Program-made: the position numbers and the translations under genes
Part shown: positions 15,981 to 25,749 of the stretch, piece after piece
Position numbering within the stretch: position 1 is the first letter of the stretch
How the letters are laid out: every line of letters begins with the position of its first letter
Notes under the pieces: model-generated
Database searches by the model: none
Told to the model about the DNA's origin: nothing
What the model saw: only the letters and a program-made list of their open reading frames with translations
DNA from: Nitrospira lenta
GTDB lineage: Bacteria > Nitrospirota > Nitrospiria > Nitrospirales > Nitrospiraceae
Direction of reading: 5' to 3'
DNA length: 64,000 nt
Assembly (NCBI RefSeq): GCF_900403705.1
Contig: NZ_OUNR01000012.1
Coordinates: 248,001-312,000 of the forward strand

Positions 15981-18900
15981 ATGAACATTCAGAATCTCTT
16001 CGAGCGAGACCTGTTTCGCTCCATCAATGGAGTCGTCAAGGCGGATCAGTTGGACGAATCGTCCGTCTGGCAGGAGTTGGACGAATTCGTTGTAACAAGA
16101 GAGCTTGATCAGCATCTCCGCCGCTTTTTCTCGACATATGGTGACGCGATCAAGCATCCCCAAGATCCCGATGTCGCAGGGAAGATTGGCGTGTGGGTGT
16201 CAGGCTTCTTCGGCTCCGGTAAATCACACTTTATTAAGGTTCTGTCCTACCTCTTGCAGAACAAGACCCATACGCATCAGGGACAGAGCAAGCGGGCGGT
16301 CGAGTTCTTCGAGAGCAAGATCAAAGATGCCATGTTGTTTGGTGACATCAAGCGAGCGGTCGCCTCGAATACCGATGTCATCCTGTTCAACATTGACAGC
16401 AAGGCCGACCACCGTATTGGGCGCGATGCCATTCTTGCCGTGTTCCTCAAGGTCTTGAACGAGATGCAAGGCTATTGCGGTGATCATCCTCAGATCGCAC
16501 ACCTGGAACGTCATCTGGAAGGGAGAGGCAAGCTCGCACAGTTCCACGACGCCTTTCGCAAGGCGACGGGTAGCGAGTGGACGGCAGACCGTGATGCATA
16601 CCATTTTCACCGGGACGAAATCGTAAAGGCGCTCGGCGAAACGCTCAAGATGAGCAAAGAGTCGGCGGAGAAGTGGGTCGATGGGGCGGAAGGCAGTTTT
16701 GCCTTAACCGTCGAAAACCTCTGTAAATGGGTCAAGGAGTATCTGGACTCGAAAGGGGAAGAGCATCGTCTTATTTTCCTGGTCGATGAAGTGGGGCAGT
16801 TCATCGGGACAGATTCCCACCTGATGCTCAACCTTCAGACCATCACAGAAGAGCTGGGAACCATCTGTAAGGGCCGGGCATGGGTGGTCGTCACTTCCCA
16901 AGAAGATATCGATGCTGTGCTGGGTGAAATGAAACAGAGCAAGGCCAACGACTTCTCGAAGATTCAGGGACGCTTCCGGACGCGCCTCTCGCTCTCAAGT
17001 GCCAACGTTGATGAAGTGATCCAGTCTCGCCTCCTGGCCAAACGCGAGGAGGTGAAAAGCGACCTGCAGGAAGTCTTCCGCAAAAAAGGAGACATCCTCA
17101 AGAATCAGCTCACGTTCACCAATTGCGGAATGACCTTCAAGAACATCAAGGATGGCGAGGATTTCGTCCAGAACTATCCATTCGTGCCGTATCAGTTTCA
17201 GCTCGTCCAAAAGATTTTTGAGGCGATCCGAAGAGCGGGGGCCACCGGTCTCCACCTATCCCGTGGCGAACGATCGATCCTCGATGCGTTTCAGTCGGCT
17301 GGCAAGCAGGTTGCCCTCGAAGAGGTCGGCATCCTGGTCCCGCTCTATCGGTTCTACCCTTCGATCGAAAGCTTTCTTGATACCGTCGTCAAGAAGACCA
17401 TCGATCAAGCCAAGGACAATCCGAGTCTGGAGCATCCGTTCGATATTAGTCTTCTGCAGGTATTGTTTCTCATTCGCTATGTCGAGGAGATCAAGGGGAA
17501 CGTCGATAACCTGGTGACCCTGTGCATCACCGAAATTGATGCCGACCGACTGGCGCTTCGTCGCAAGATCGAAGGGAGCCTCCAGCGTCTCGAAAAGGAA
17601 ACGCTCATTAATCGAAGTGGTGATGTGTATTTCTTCCTGACCAACGAAGAACGGGACATCAATCGGGAGATCAAGAATGTCGAACTCAGTAGTGGCGAGG
17701 AAGCCAAGCTCCTTGGAGAACTCATTTACAACGATGTCTTGAAAGAACAGAGAAAGCATCGCCATGCCGAGAACAAGATGGATTTTGCCTTCAATCGCTT
17801 CTGCGATTTGCTTCCGGTTGGAAATCGTCTCGACGGCGTATTGCAGCTCTCGGTTATTACGCCGCTGAATGATGAATACGGGTTGTACGACAATGCCAAA
17901 TGCCTTCTGGACAGCTCAACCGAAGGCGGCAGTATTCTGGTCCGCTTGGGCAATGACGAGACTCTGGGCCGCGAGCTCCGGACATACCTCCAGACCGAGA
18001 AGTATGTTCGCCATAAGAATGATGGCACACTTCCAGAGTCGGCGAAGCGTATTCTCCGCGACCTATCCGGAAACAACCAAGACCGCCGAGCCCGTCTAGT
18101 CACACTCTTAGGCGAGATGTTCGCCGGAGCCGACTTCTATGCTGCCGGCCAGCCCTTGAAGCTGAAAGCCTCCACGCCATTGGCCGCACTTGACGAATCA
18201 CTGGGGTATCTCGTCAAGAATACCTTCAATAAGATGGGGTACCTGAAGCGGCTGTCTCAGGAGCCATTAAAGGAAATTCAGGCCATCATTCGGAGTAACG
18301 ACATCGGTCAGCAGACGCTGATCATGGCAACCGAGGAGGGCAACAAGCAGGCGATAGAAGACCTACGCCATTATGTCGCCCTGATGTCAGGCAATAATAA
18401 GCAGATCGTGCTCCAGGACATGATCGACAAGCGGTACTCGCTACGTCCATATGGGTGGCCGGAAGACGAAGTGGTGATGCTGATTGCCCGTCTCGTGGTG
18501 CTGGGCGAAATCAGTCTCATGATGGATGGGACGCTAATCCCGCTCGATAAGGCCTACGACGCCATCACGACCCCTGCGAAACGTCGAAAGATCGTGATCC
18601 TCAAGCGGCAAACCACCGACCCAAAGGCTATTCAAGACGCCCGTACGCTGGGGAAAGAATTGTTTCATGAGATGGGGCCTGATGGCGAGGATGCTCTGTT
18701 TGCCTTTCTGCAAAACAAGCTCAAGAGTTGGCAGTCATCCTTGATGAGCTACAGGCCGTTGGCGGAGACCGGCGATTACCCCGGTAGAGACCACATCGCA
18801 GATGGCCTCCTAGCTGTAAAAAAGCTGCTCGCTTCCGATAACAGCTATAAGTTCATCCAGCAACTCAACGAACAGAAGAATGAACTTCTTGATTTCGCCG

Positions 18901-19562
18901 ATCACTTTACCAATCTCGAACAGTTCTACGAACACCAAAAGCCCACGTGGGAAAGGCTACGGAAGGCGTATGGCCGTTTTCAGCGAAATCGCCTTGAGCT
19001 TGAGAGGGATGCGCAGGCCGGAGTGGCGCTCAAACGGATGCAGCAAATCCTGAACGCATCGAGTCCTTATAGCCTGATCAAAGAGACCGAGGGGCTCATT
19101 GCCACAGTCAGTACCGTTAATAGCGCCCTCGTGGCTGCAGCTCGCCAGCAGGCTCTTGCCAAGATTGACGTGCATCTCGTCACAGTCACCAGGGATATTG
19201 AGGCAGCCAAGGGAGACGCAGGACTTCGCGTTGCCTGCATGAGGCCACTCGAAGAACTTAAGGGCGCAGTCCAGTCTGAAGAGAGTCTGGCTCACATCAC
19301 ACAAATAGAGACGGAGGCTCTGAAAGAATTCGATCTTGCAACCTATCGGATAGAAGAATCTGTTCGGAAAGCCACAGAGCAGCCCAAGGAAAAAGGAGAG
19401 CAGCCCAAGCCTATACTCAAAAAGAAACGGGTAGTGGAGCCAGCCAAGCTGGTCGCATCTCCCTATTTGGAAACGCAGGCGGATGTCGAAGCATTTCTTA
19501 AGACGCTGCGATCGGAGTTGGAGCAGGCACTCACTAAGGACGAACGCATCGAGATCCGCTGA
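15981..19562 (+). CDS. brxC: BREX P-loop ATPase BrxC
   Basis: The 1193-residue ATPase carries Walker A GFFGSGKS at residues 75-82 and Walker B LIFLVDEVGQFIG near 262-272, both typical of BrxC/PglY. The C-terminal half is long and helical with coiled-coil segments, and a lysine-rich linker (KEKGEQPKPILKKKR) precedes the last 50 residues. BrxC is essential for type I BREX and probably powers assembly or remodelling of the complex on DNA. It starts 12 bases after brxB. Confidence 0.9.
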   Translation: MNIQNLFERDLFRSINGVVKADQLDESSVWQELDEFVVTRELDQHLRRFFSTYGDAIKHPQDPDVAGKIGVWVSGFFGSGKSHFIKVLSYLLQNKTHTHQGQSKRAVEFFESKIKDAMLFGDIKRAVASNTDVILFNIDSKADHRIGRDAILAVFLKVLNEMQGYCGDHPQIAHLERHLEGRGKLAQFHDAFRKATGSEWTADRDAYHFHRDEIVKALGETLKMSKESAEKWVDGAEGSFALTVENLCKWVKEYLDSKGEEHRLIFLVDEVGQFIGTDSHLMLNLQTITEELGTICKGRAWVVVTSQEDIDAVLGEMKQSKANDFSKIQGRFRTRLSLSSANVDEVIQSRLLAKREEVKSDLQEVFRKKGDILKNQLTFTNCGMTFKNIKDGEDFVQNYPFVPYQFQLVQKIFEAIRRAGATGLHLSRGERSILDAFQSAGKQVALEEVGILVPLYRFYPSIESFLDTVVKKTIDQAKDNPSLEHPFDISLLQVLFLIRYVEEIKGNVDNLVTLCITEIDADRLALRRKIEGSLQRLEKETLINRSGDVYFFLTNEERDINREIKNVELSSGEEAKLLGELIYNDVLKEQRKHRHAENKMDFAFNRFCDLLPVGNRLDGVLQLSVITPLNDEYGLYDNAKCLLDSSTEGGSILVRLGNDETLGRELRTYLQTEKYVRHKNDGTLPESAKRILRDLSGNNQDRRARLVTLLGEMFAGADFYAAGQPLKLKASTPLAALDESLGYLVKNTFNKMGYLKRLSQEPLKEIQAIIRSNDIGQQTLIMATEEGNKQAIEDLRHYVALMSGNNKQIVLQDMIDKRYSLRPYGWPEDEVVMLIARLVVLGEISLMMDGTLIPLDKAYDAITTPAKRRKIVILKRQTTDPKAIQDARTLGKELFHEMGPDGEDALFAFLQNKLKSWQSSLMSYRPLAETGDYPGRDHIADGLLAVKKLLASDNSYKFIQQLNEQKNELLDFADHFTNLEQFYEHQKPTWERLRKAYGRFQRNRLELERDAQAGVALKRMQQILNASSPYSLIKETEGLIATVSTVNSALVAAARQQALAKIDVHLVTVTRDIEAAKGDAGLRVACMRPLEELKGAVQSEESLAHITQIETEALKEFDLATYRIEESVRKATEQPKEKGEQPKPILKKKRVVEPAKLVASPYLETQADVEAFLKTLRSELEQALTKDERIEIR

Positions 19563-19585
19563 GAAGAGAATATGAGATTGGCAAT

Positions 19586-22500
19586 ATGAACCGCACCAAG
19601 CTCAAGACCTACGCCCCGCAAGCGCGCCGGGATTTCATTCAGGCCGTGACAGACCGCGCTGCCTTCTATGGCCTGACTGATAAGAAGATCGAACCCATCA
19701 CCGAGAACGGCGATGTGGCCATCATCGGAGGCCGCGCTTTTCCTCGCGCTATTGCGAGCAAACGCAAGGCCTTGGAAGAACGGATTGCCGAATACGGCTT
19801 CTGGCAGACCATGGATGCGATTGCCTATACCTGGTTTAACCGCCTGGTTGCCATCCGGTACATGGAATTACATGGCTATCTTGACCACGGCTACCGGGTA
19901 CTGAGCCATCCCGACGCGTCGAAGTCGATCCCTGAGATTCTGGAACAAGCCGAGCATCTTGATCTGCCAGGGTTGGACAAGCACAAGGTTATTGAGCTGA
20001 AACTGGAAGGCAGCAAAGAAGCCGAGCTGTACCGGATGCTGCTGCTTGCTCAGTGCAACGCCCTGTATACGGCGATGCCGTTTCTCTTTGAGTGGATCGG
20101 CGACGAAACGGAACTCCTCCTGCCCGATAACCTGCTCCACACCGACTCGCTGATCCGAAAGCTTGTCACTGATATCGATGAGGAAGACTGGCAGGAGGTC
20201 GAGATCATCGGCTGGCTCTACCAGTTCTACATCTCTGAGCGCAAAGACGAAGTGATGGCCCGCAAGAGCGCCGTGCCAACGGAGGACATCCCTGCCGTTA
20301 CCCAGCTCTTCACCCCGCACTGGATCGTCCGCTACCTCGTTGAGAACTCCCTCGGCCGCCTCTGGCTGCTGAACCGCCCCGGCTCCCGGCTCCGTGAGCA
20401 CATGCCCTACTACATTGAGGGCGAAGCCGAGACCGACTTTCTGAAGATCACCAAGCCCGAGGACATCCGCCTACTGGATCCTGCCTGCGGAAGCGGGCAC
20501 ATGCTCACCTATGCCTTCGACCTGCTCTTCCGTATCTACGAGGAAGAAGGCTACGTACCCAGTGAGATCCCCGTGCTTATCCTGAAGCACAATGTCTACG
20601 GCCTGGAGATCTGCCCCCGCGCGGCGCAGCTCGCCGAGCTGGCCCTCGTCTTCAAGGCTCGCGCTAAAACGCACCGCTTCTTCCAACCCGGCACTCTTGT
20701 TCAGCCCCGCATTCTTGCCTTGCAAAACATTCACTTCGACGAAGGCGAACTCCGCGACTACATCGCAGCGCTCGACCTCGGCAATCTCTTCAATGAGCCC
20801 ATGCTGCGGCTTCTCCATCAATTCGAGGAGGCCACCACCTTTGGTTCGCTCATTCAGCCCTGCCTCGACGAACAAAACATCACCTTCGCCCGTTCTGCCA
20901 TCGAGGCTAAAGACCTCGGTGGACAACTCTTTCTCCGCGAGACTCACGGGAAAGTCCTTCGAGTCCTCGAACAGGCGGAGATGCTCTGCGAGCGGTATCA
21001 CGTCGTCGTCGCAAATCCACCGTATATGGGATGGAAGGGTTTGAATGAAGTCCTGAAGAAATTCGCTAAAGAAAACTTCGCTGATTATAGGGAAGACTTG
21101 TTTTCTATGTTCGTTGAACGATCTTTGGGCCTGAATTTAAATGGTGGGATTATTGGGCTTATGACGCCTTTTACTTGGATGTTTCTTGGATCATTCGAGA
21201 AGCTCCGTAATCGCCTCCTTGAATCGTGTGTAATTACAAGTCTCGTGCGTCCGGAGTTGCACGCTTTCTTTGACTCAGCGTTTGTCTCAATCTGCGCTTT
21301 CACTTTGAAGCGTGGATGCCAAATGGATCAGAAGGGGAGCTTTATTGATCTGTCCCCTTTTTACGGAGCAGACGAGCAACCCCCAAAAGCGCTCGAAGCA
21401 ATCCGAAACCCCGCCTGCGGATGGCTCTACAAAGCCGCCGCCGCAGACTTCAGAAGCATTCCTACTAGCCCAATCGCCTATTCTCTTTCTGCGAAGATTA
21501 GACATCTTTTCTCTGAACACCCAACTCTGGGAGACAGCTTCACAGCACGCCAGGGTCTCGCAACGACACACAACGCACGCTTCGTCCGGCTGTGGCATGA
21601 AGTTAACCTTTTGAGCATCGGCTTCAGCTTGAATTCACGCGCAGAAACAGAATCAGGTGAGTACCGTTGGTTCCCTTACAACAAAGGTGGTGGATTCAGA
21701 AAATGGTGGGGCAATCAGACCTTCGTCGTTAACTGGCAAAACAACGGAGAAGCGATCAAGAGGGCCATCGTAGATAAGTATACGTATCTCAAAGGAAATC
21801 CGAATTTTGTGGCTAAGAATCAAGAGTTCTACTTCCGGCCTTCCGTTTCCTTCTCAAAAATAGGTGTTGGCTTCCCCGCATTTCGATACTTCCCTGCCGG
21901 TTTCATATTCGATGTAGCCGGAAGCTCGATTTTCTCCTCGAAGAGGGCCGAAGAATTCCAGTTGCTGTCGTTCTGCAATACTAAAATCGCCCGAGCTGTG
22001 TTGGCTGCTCTCGCTCCAACATTGAATATTGAGATTCAGCAAATTAACAACCTTCCTATTGCACTGCGAGAAAGCTGGGAAAGGCTGGATGCAGTTGTCG
22101 AGATCCTGCTCAATGAAGCGCGGATGGACTGGAATAACTTCGAAACCTCATGGGATTTCCGCGACCTGCCGTTGCTGCGGGCAGGGACGAAAGGCGTGAC
22201 GCTGGCTGTGAGTTGGGAGGCGTGGCGCGACAACTGCGCCACCTCCATCCGTCGAATGCAGGAGCTGGAGACGGAGAACAACCGGCTATGGATTGACGCC
22301 TACGGCATGCAAGATGAGTTAACTCCTGAGGTGCCTGAGAGCGAAATCACCCTCGCCCGCGCTGACCAAAAGAAGGACGTCGCAGCCTTCCTTTCCTATG
22401 CCGTTGGCTGCATGATGGGCCGCTATTCGCTAGACAAGCCAGGCCTCATTCTCGCTAACGTGGGCGATTCCCTGGCCGAATATCTGGCGAAGGTCGGTCA

Positions 22501-23119
22501 GCCGTTCGACATGCTCACATTCGCTCCCGACGGGGACGGCATCATACCCGTGCTCGATGGCGAGTGGTTCGAGGACGATATCGCAGTCCGCACCGAAGAT
22601 TTTCTTCGGGGCACGTTCGGCGAGGCCACGCTAGAGGCTAATCTGCACTTCATCGAGGAATCGCTCGGCAAGAATCTGCGCAAATACTTTCTGGCCGATT
22701 TCTACAAGGACCACCTCCAGACCTACAAGAAGCGTCCGATCTATTGGCTCTTCTCCAGCGGCAAGGAGCGAGCGTTCCAATGCTTGGTCTATTTGCACCG
22801 GTACCAGGACGGCACTCTGGCCCGTATGCGCACGGAATATGTCATCCCTTTACAAGGCAAGCTGGCCGCTCGTATTGAACAACTGGCTTCTGACACCCAG
22901 AAGGCAGCTTCCACTTCCCAACGTAAGACACTGGAAAAGGAACGAGACAAGCTTCTGAAGCACCAAACTGAACTCCGGGTATTTGACGAGAAGCTGCGGC
23001 ACTATGCCGATCAGCGGATCACGTTGGATCTCGACGACGGGGTGAAGGTCAACTACGGGAAGTTCGGCGATCTCCTCGCCGAGGTCAAAGCTGTGGCTGG
23101 CGGAACGGACGAGGATTGA
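19586..23119 (+). CDS. pglX: BREX adenine-specific DNA methyltransferase PglX
   Basis: PglX transfers methyl groups from S-adenosylmethionine to adenine in the BREX site and marks host DNA as self. The 1177-residue protein shows motif I DPACGSGHML near residue 297 and catalytic motif IV NPPY near 477. Long N- and C-terminal regions are expected to read the site, and the C-terminus ends in a coiled coil. The reading frame is intact with no homopolymer tract suggesting phase variation. Codons 500-840 are visibly more AT-rich than the rest, matching the target-recognition part that often recombines between strains; that is inference. The stop is coupled to pglZ by TGATG. Confidence 0.92.
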   Translation: MNRTKLKTYAPQARRDFIQAVTDRAAFYGLTDKKIEPITENGDVAIIGGRAFPRAIASKRKALEERIAEYGFWQTMDAIAYTWFNRLVAIRYMELHGYLDHGYRVLSHPDASKSIPEILEQAEHLDLPGLDKHKVIELKLEGSKEAELYRMLLLAQCNALYTAMPFLFEWIGDETELLLPDNLLHTDSLIRKLVTDIDEEDWQEVEIIGWLYQFYISERKDEVMARKSAVPTEDIPAVTQLFTPHWIVRYLVENSLGRLWLLNRPGSRLREHMPYYIEGEAETDFLKITKPEDIRLLDPACGSGHMLTYAFDLLFRIYEEEGYVPSEIPVLILKHNVYGLEICPRAAQLAELALVFKARAKTHRFFQPGTLVQPRILALQNIHFDEGELRDYIAALDLGNLFNEPMLRLLHQFEEATTFGSLIQPCLDEQNITFARSAIEAKDLGGQLFLRETHGKVLRVLEQAEMLCERYHVVVANPPYMGWKGLNEVLKKFAKENFADYREDLFSMFVERSLGLNLNGGIIGLMTPFTWMFLGSFEKLRNRLLESCVITSLVRPELHAFFDSAFVSICAFTLKRGCQMDQKGSFIDLSPFYGADEQPPKALEAIRNPACGWLYKAAAADFRSIPTSPIAYSLSAKIRHLFSEHPTLGDSFTARQGLATTHNARFVRLWHEVNLLSIGFSLNSRAETESGEYRWFPYNKGGGFRKWWGNQTFVVNWQNNGEAIKRAIVDKYTYLKGNPNFVAKNQEFYFRPSVSFSKIGVGFPAFRYFPAGFIFDVAGSSIFSSKRAEEFQLLSFCNTKIARAVLAALAPTLNIEIQQINNLPIALRESWERLDAVVEILLNEARMDWNNFETSWDFRDLPLLRAGTKGVTLAVSWEAWRDNCATSIRRMQELETENNRLWIDAYGMQDELTPEVPESEITLARADQKKDVAAFLSYAVGCMMGRYSLDKPGLILANVGDSLAEYLAKVGQPFDMLTFAPDGDGIIPVLDGEWFEDDIAVRTEDFLRGTFGEATLEANLHFIEESLGKNLRKYFLADFYKDHLQTYKKRPIYWLFSSGKERAFQCLVYLHRYQDGTLARMRTEYVIPLQGKLAARIEQLASDTQKAASTSQRKTLEKERDKLLKHQTELRVFDEKLRHYADQRITLDLDDGVKVNYGKFGDLLAEVKAVAGGTDED

Positions 23120-25749
23120 TGGACACTCGTCAAATTCACGACACTCTCAACCGCATGTATAAGGAAGAGGGTGCCAGGATTGTCTTCTGGAACGACCCCG
23201 ACAAAGAGTTCCAGACTATTCTGCCTGCGCTGAACCTCAACGGGGTGAACATCATCCAGCTCAACGAACTAGGTGCGCTCGAAGTGAAGATTCGCGTGGA
23301 GCGGGAGGACCCCATAGGGCGGTATCTTCTCTATTCCCCCAGTGAGGAACCTGATTACGAGAACGATTGGCTTCTCGATGTTCGTCTCTACAGCCGCAAC
23401 TTCAGGGCCGATCGCGCTTCGATTCTTCTCAATGAGCTTGGCTTGAAGAACCTCCACCTTCGTCAGCATTTAGCTGACCGGCGAAAGTTTTTTGACAACA
23501 AAGAACGGCTCCAGAAGCTGAAGAGCTTGGTTGAGCCTAATGATATAGCCAGCGACCTGGACCGAAAAATGATCGCCACGGTCGTGAAGGCAGAGCAGCC
23601 GGAATGGTTCAACATCGTCCGTACGCTCTACCATGCCTATACTGACAACGGCGATGAGATTGACTTGCAGACGGAACCGGCCACTTGGGAGCAGATCGAG
23701 AAGTTTGAGTTAGACCAGCCTTTCTGGGAGATGGCCAAGACCACGTTCGGCTATTCCGAAGAGACTCCGACACTTAAGAATCTTCTCCTCAGACTCTTCG
23801 TGACCGACTATATGCATCATCTGAAGGCCACTCCGCCAAGTGCGCTTCTGCATTTGATTCTCCCGACACAGGGTCGGTCGAATGCCGTCGTCTGCCTTGG
23901 GCAATGGCGCGACAGCAGCAGCAAAGGCAGTAGTTATGACCGACTCTCCGAGGAAGTGGCGGCCCTGATTCACGTAGAAGATTACTTGCTCGGCTTGGAG
24001 ATCACAGATTTGCTCGATGTGATGACGTTCCTTGTGGTGGAACGGGGGATTGCCAGCCGTCTGCGTGAGCGTGTGCATCAGACGGCGGACATGATCAACC
24101 CCGATGAAGTGCGATCAATCGCAACCCGCAGGCAAGCTGGACACTGGGCCTCGCTCATGGTGAACGGTTCCCTGGTGGTTCCGCGTAAGGCGCTTCATGC
24201 TGTGTATGACGCGCTGGTTGCCGCCGCTGATTCTTTTGCCCTGAGGAACCAGCATCGGGATGGATTCGCCTTTCCCAATGCGACGGCTCTCTATCGGGCT
24301 TACGAGGGAGAGTTATTCCGATTTGACCAGCTGTATCGCCATTTCTGCGAGGCCGCTGATCATGCGGAGGCACAAGGCTGGAACATTCTGAAGCCATTGC
24401 GGGAGCTGATCGAGGATTGCTATACGAATTGGTATGTGCCGACGCTTGCATTAGCCTGGGGACAATTTCTTGCTCCCCAAGGCACTGCCCAACTTCTTAG
24501 CACGTGGCAGCTCGACCAGATTCCCAACCAGCAGGAGTTCTTCAATCGTCAGGTGCGTCCTCGCCTGGAGGAAGCGGAGAACCGGAAGGTGTATGTCATC
24601 ATCAGTGATGCGTTCCGTTACGAGGCGGCCCAGGAGCTCACGCAAGAGCTCAATGGCACATACCGCTTTGAAGCGACGTTGGCTTCGCAGCTTGGTGTCT
24701 TGCCCTCATACACCGCCCTTGGGATGGCGAGCTTGCTGCCCTACAACACGCTAGCGTTTAAGCCAAATGGAGACGTCTTGGTCGATGGGAAGTCCACCTC
24801 CTCAACCGAACTGCGAGGGGAAGTCCTAGAATCGGTTGAGGGGATGGCCTGCAAAGCCAGCGAGTTGGTGGCGATGAAGAAGGAGCAAGGCCGTGAACTT
24901 GTGAGTGGGAAACGGGTTGTCTACATTTACCACGACACTGTCGATGCGATTGGTGATAAAGCTGCGACAGAGGAGAAGACATTTGACGCGGTACGAACCG
25001 CGATCGATGAACTGACTTCACTAGTGGCCTATGTTATCAACAGCCTGAATGGCAACCATGTGGTCATTACGGCGGATCACGGGTTCCTTTTCACAGAATC
25101 TTCGCCCGGTGAACCCGAAAAGAGCAAACTGGATCAGATGCCAAACGGGACCGTGCGAGCCAAAAAGCGTTATGTAATAGGGCACAACCTCCCTGATCAT
25201 GAGTCCGTGTGGCATGGCAAAACCGCAGTCACTGCTGGTGCGGAAGGTGGAATGGAATTCTGGATTCCCAAGGCCGCCAATCGTTTTCACTTCACTGGCG
25301 GTGCTCGTTTCGTGCACGGGGGAGCCATGTTGCAAGAAATTGTCGTGCCGGTAATCACGGTCAAACACAAGAAAGATAAGTCCACTCGCGAAGACACCAA
25401 GGTCAAGTCCGTAACCGTGCATGTGTTGGGAGCCAGCCACAAAGTCACAACGAACCGTCATCGCTTCGAACTGATCCAAGCGGAGCCAGTGAGCGAACGG
25501 GTGAAGCCGATAACGCTGAAGGTGGCGATCTACGAGGGAGATCACGCCGTCACGAATGTCGAGACCGTGACGTTTGATAGCACCTCAGATAAGATGGATG
25601 ACCGTAAGAAGTGGATTCACGTAGTGCTGCAAGATCATCAGTATCACAAGAATACCGCATATCGGCTCGTCCTTCGGGATGCCGACACTGGAATTGAGCA
25701 ACAGAGTGTACCGGTGACTATTGATAGGGTGTTTGCCGATGACTTCTGA
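23119..25749 (+). CDS. pglZ: BREX alkaline-phosphatase-superfamily protein PglZ
   Basis: The 876-residue protein has the PglZ core in its second half. VYVIISDAFRYEAAQEL near residue 491 carries the first metal aspartate, and VVITADHGFLFTE near 648 carries the DHG metal ligands. The N-terminal region (IVFWNDPDKEFQ) is the usual start of PglZ. PglZ is present in nearly all BREX types; it is a metal-dependent hydrolase-like protein whose substrate in BREX is not settled. I prefer ATG 23119, coupled to the pglX stop, over a TTG one codon earlier. Confidence 0.91.
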   Translation: MDTRQIHDTLNRMYKEEGARIVFWNDPDKEFQTILPALNLNGVNIIQLNELGALEVKIRVEREDPIGRYLLYSPSEEPDYENDWLLDVRLYSRNFRADRASILLNELGLKNLHLRQHLADRRKFFDNKERLQKLKSLVEPNDIASDLDRKMIATVVKAEQPEWFNIVRTLYHAYTDNGDEIDLQTEPATWEQIEKFELDQPFWEMAKTTFGYSEETPTLKNLLLRLFVTDYMHHLKATPPSALLHLILPTQGRSNAVVCLGQWRDSSSKGSSYDRLSEEVAALIHVEDYLLGLEITDLLDVMTFLVVERGIASRLRERVHQTADMINPDEVRSIATRRQAGHWASLMVNGSLVVPRKALHAVYDALVAAADSFALRNQHRDGFAFPNATALYRAYEGELFRFDQLYRHFCEAADHAEAQGWNILKPLRELIEDCYTNWYVPTLALAWGQFLAPQGTAQLLSTWQLDQIPNQQEFFNRQVRPRLEEAENRKVYVIISDAFRYEAAQELTQELNGTYRFEATLASQLGVLPSYTALGMASLLPYNTLAFKPNGDVLVDGKSTSSTELRGEVLESVEGMACKASELVAMKKEQGRELVSGKRVVYIYHDTVDAIGDKAATEEKTFDAVRTAIDELTSLVAYVINSLNGNHVVITADHGFLFTESSPGEPEKSKLDQMPNGTVRAKKRYVIGHNLPDHESVWHGKTAVTAGAEGGMEFWIPKAANRFHFTGGARFVHGGAMLQEIVVPVITVKHKKDKSTREDTKVKSVTVHVLGASHKVTTNRHRFELIQAEPVSERVKPITLKVAIYEGDHAVTNVETVTFDSTSDKMDDRKKWIHVVLQDHQYHKNTAYRLVLRDADTGIEQQSVPVTIDRVFADDF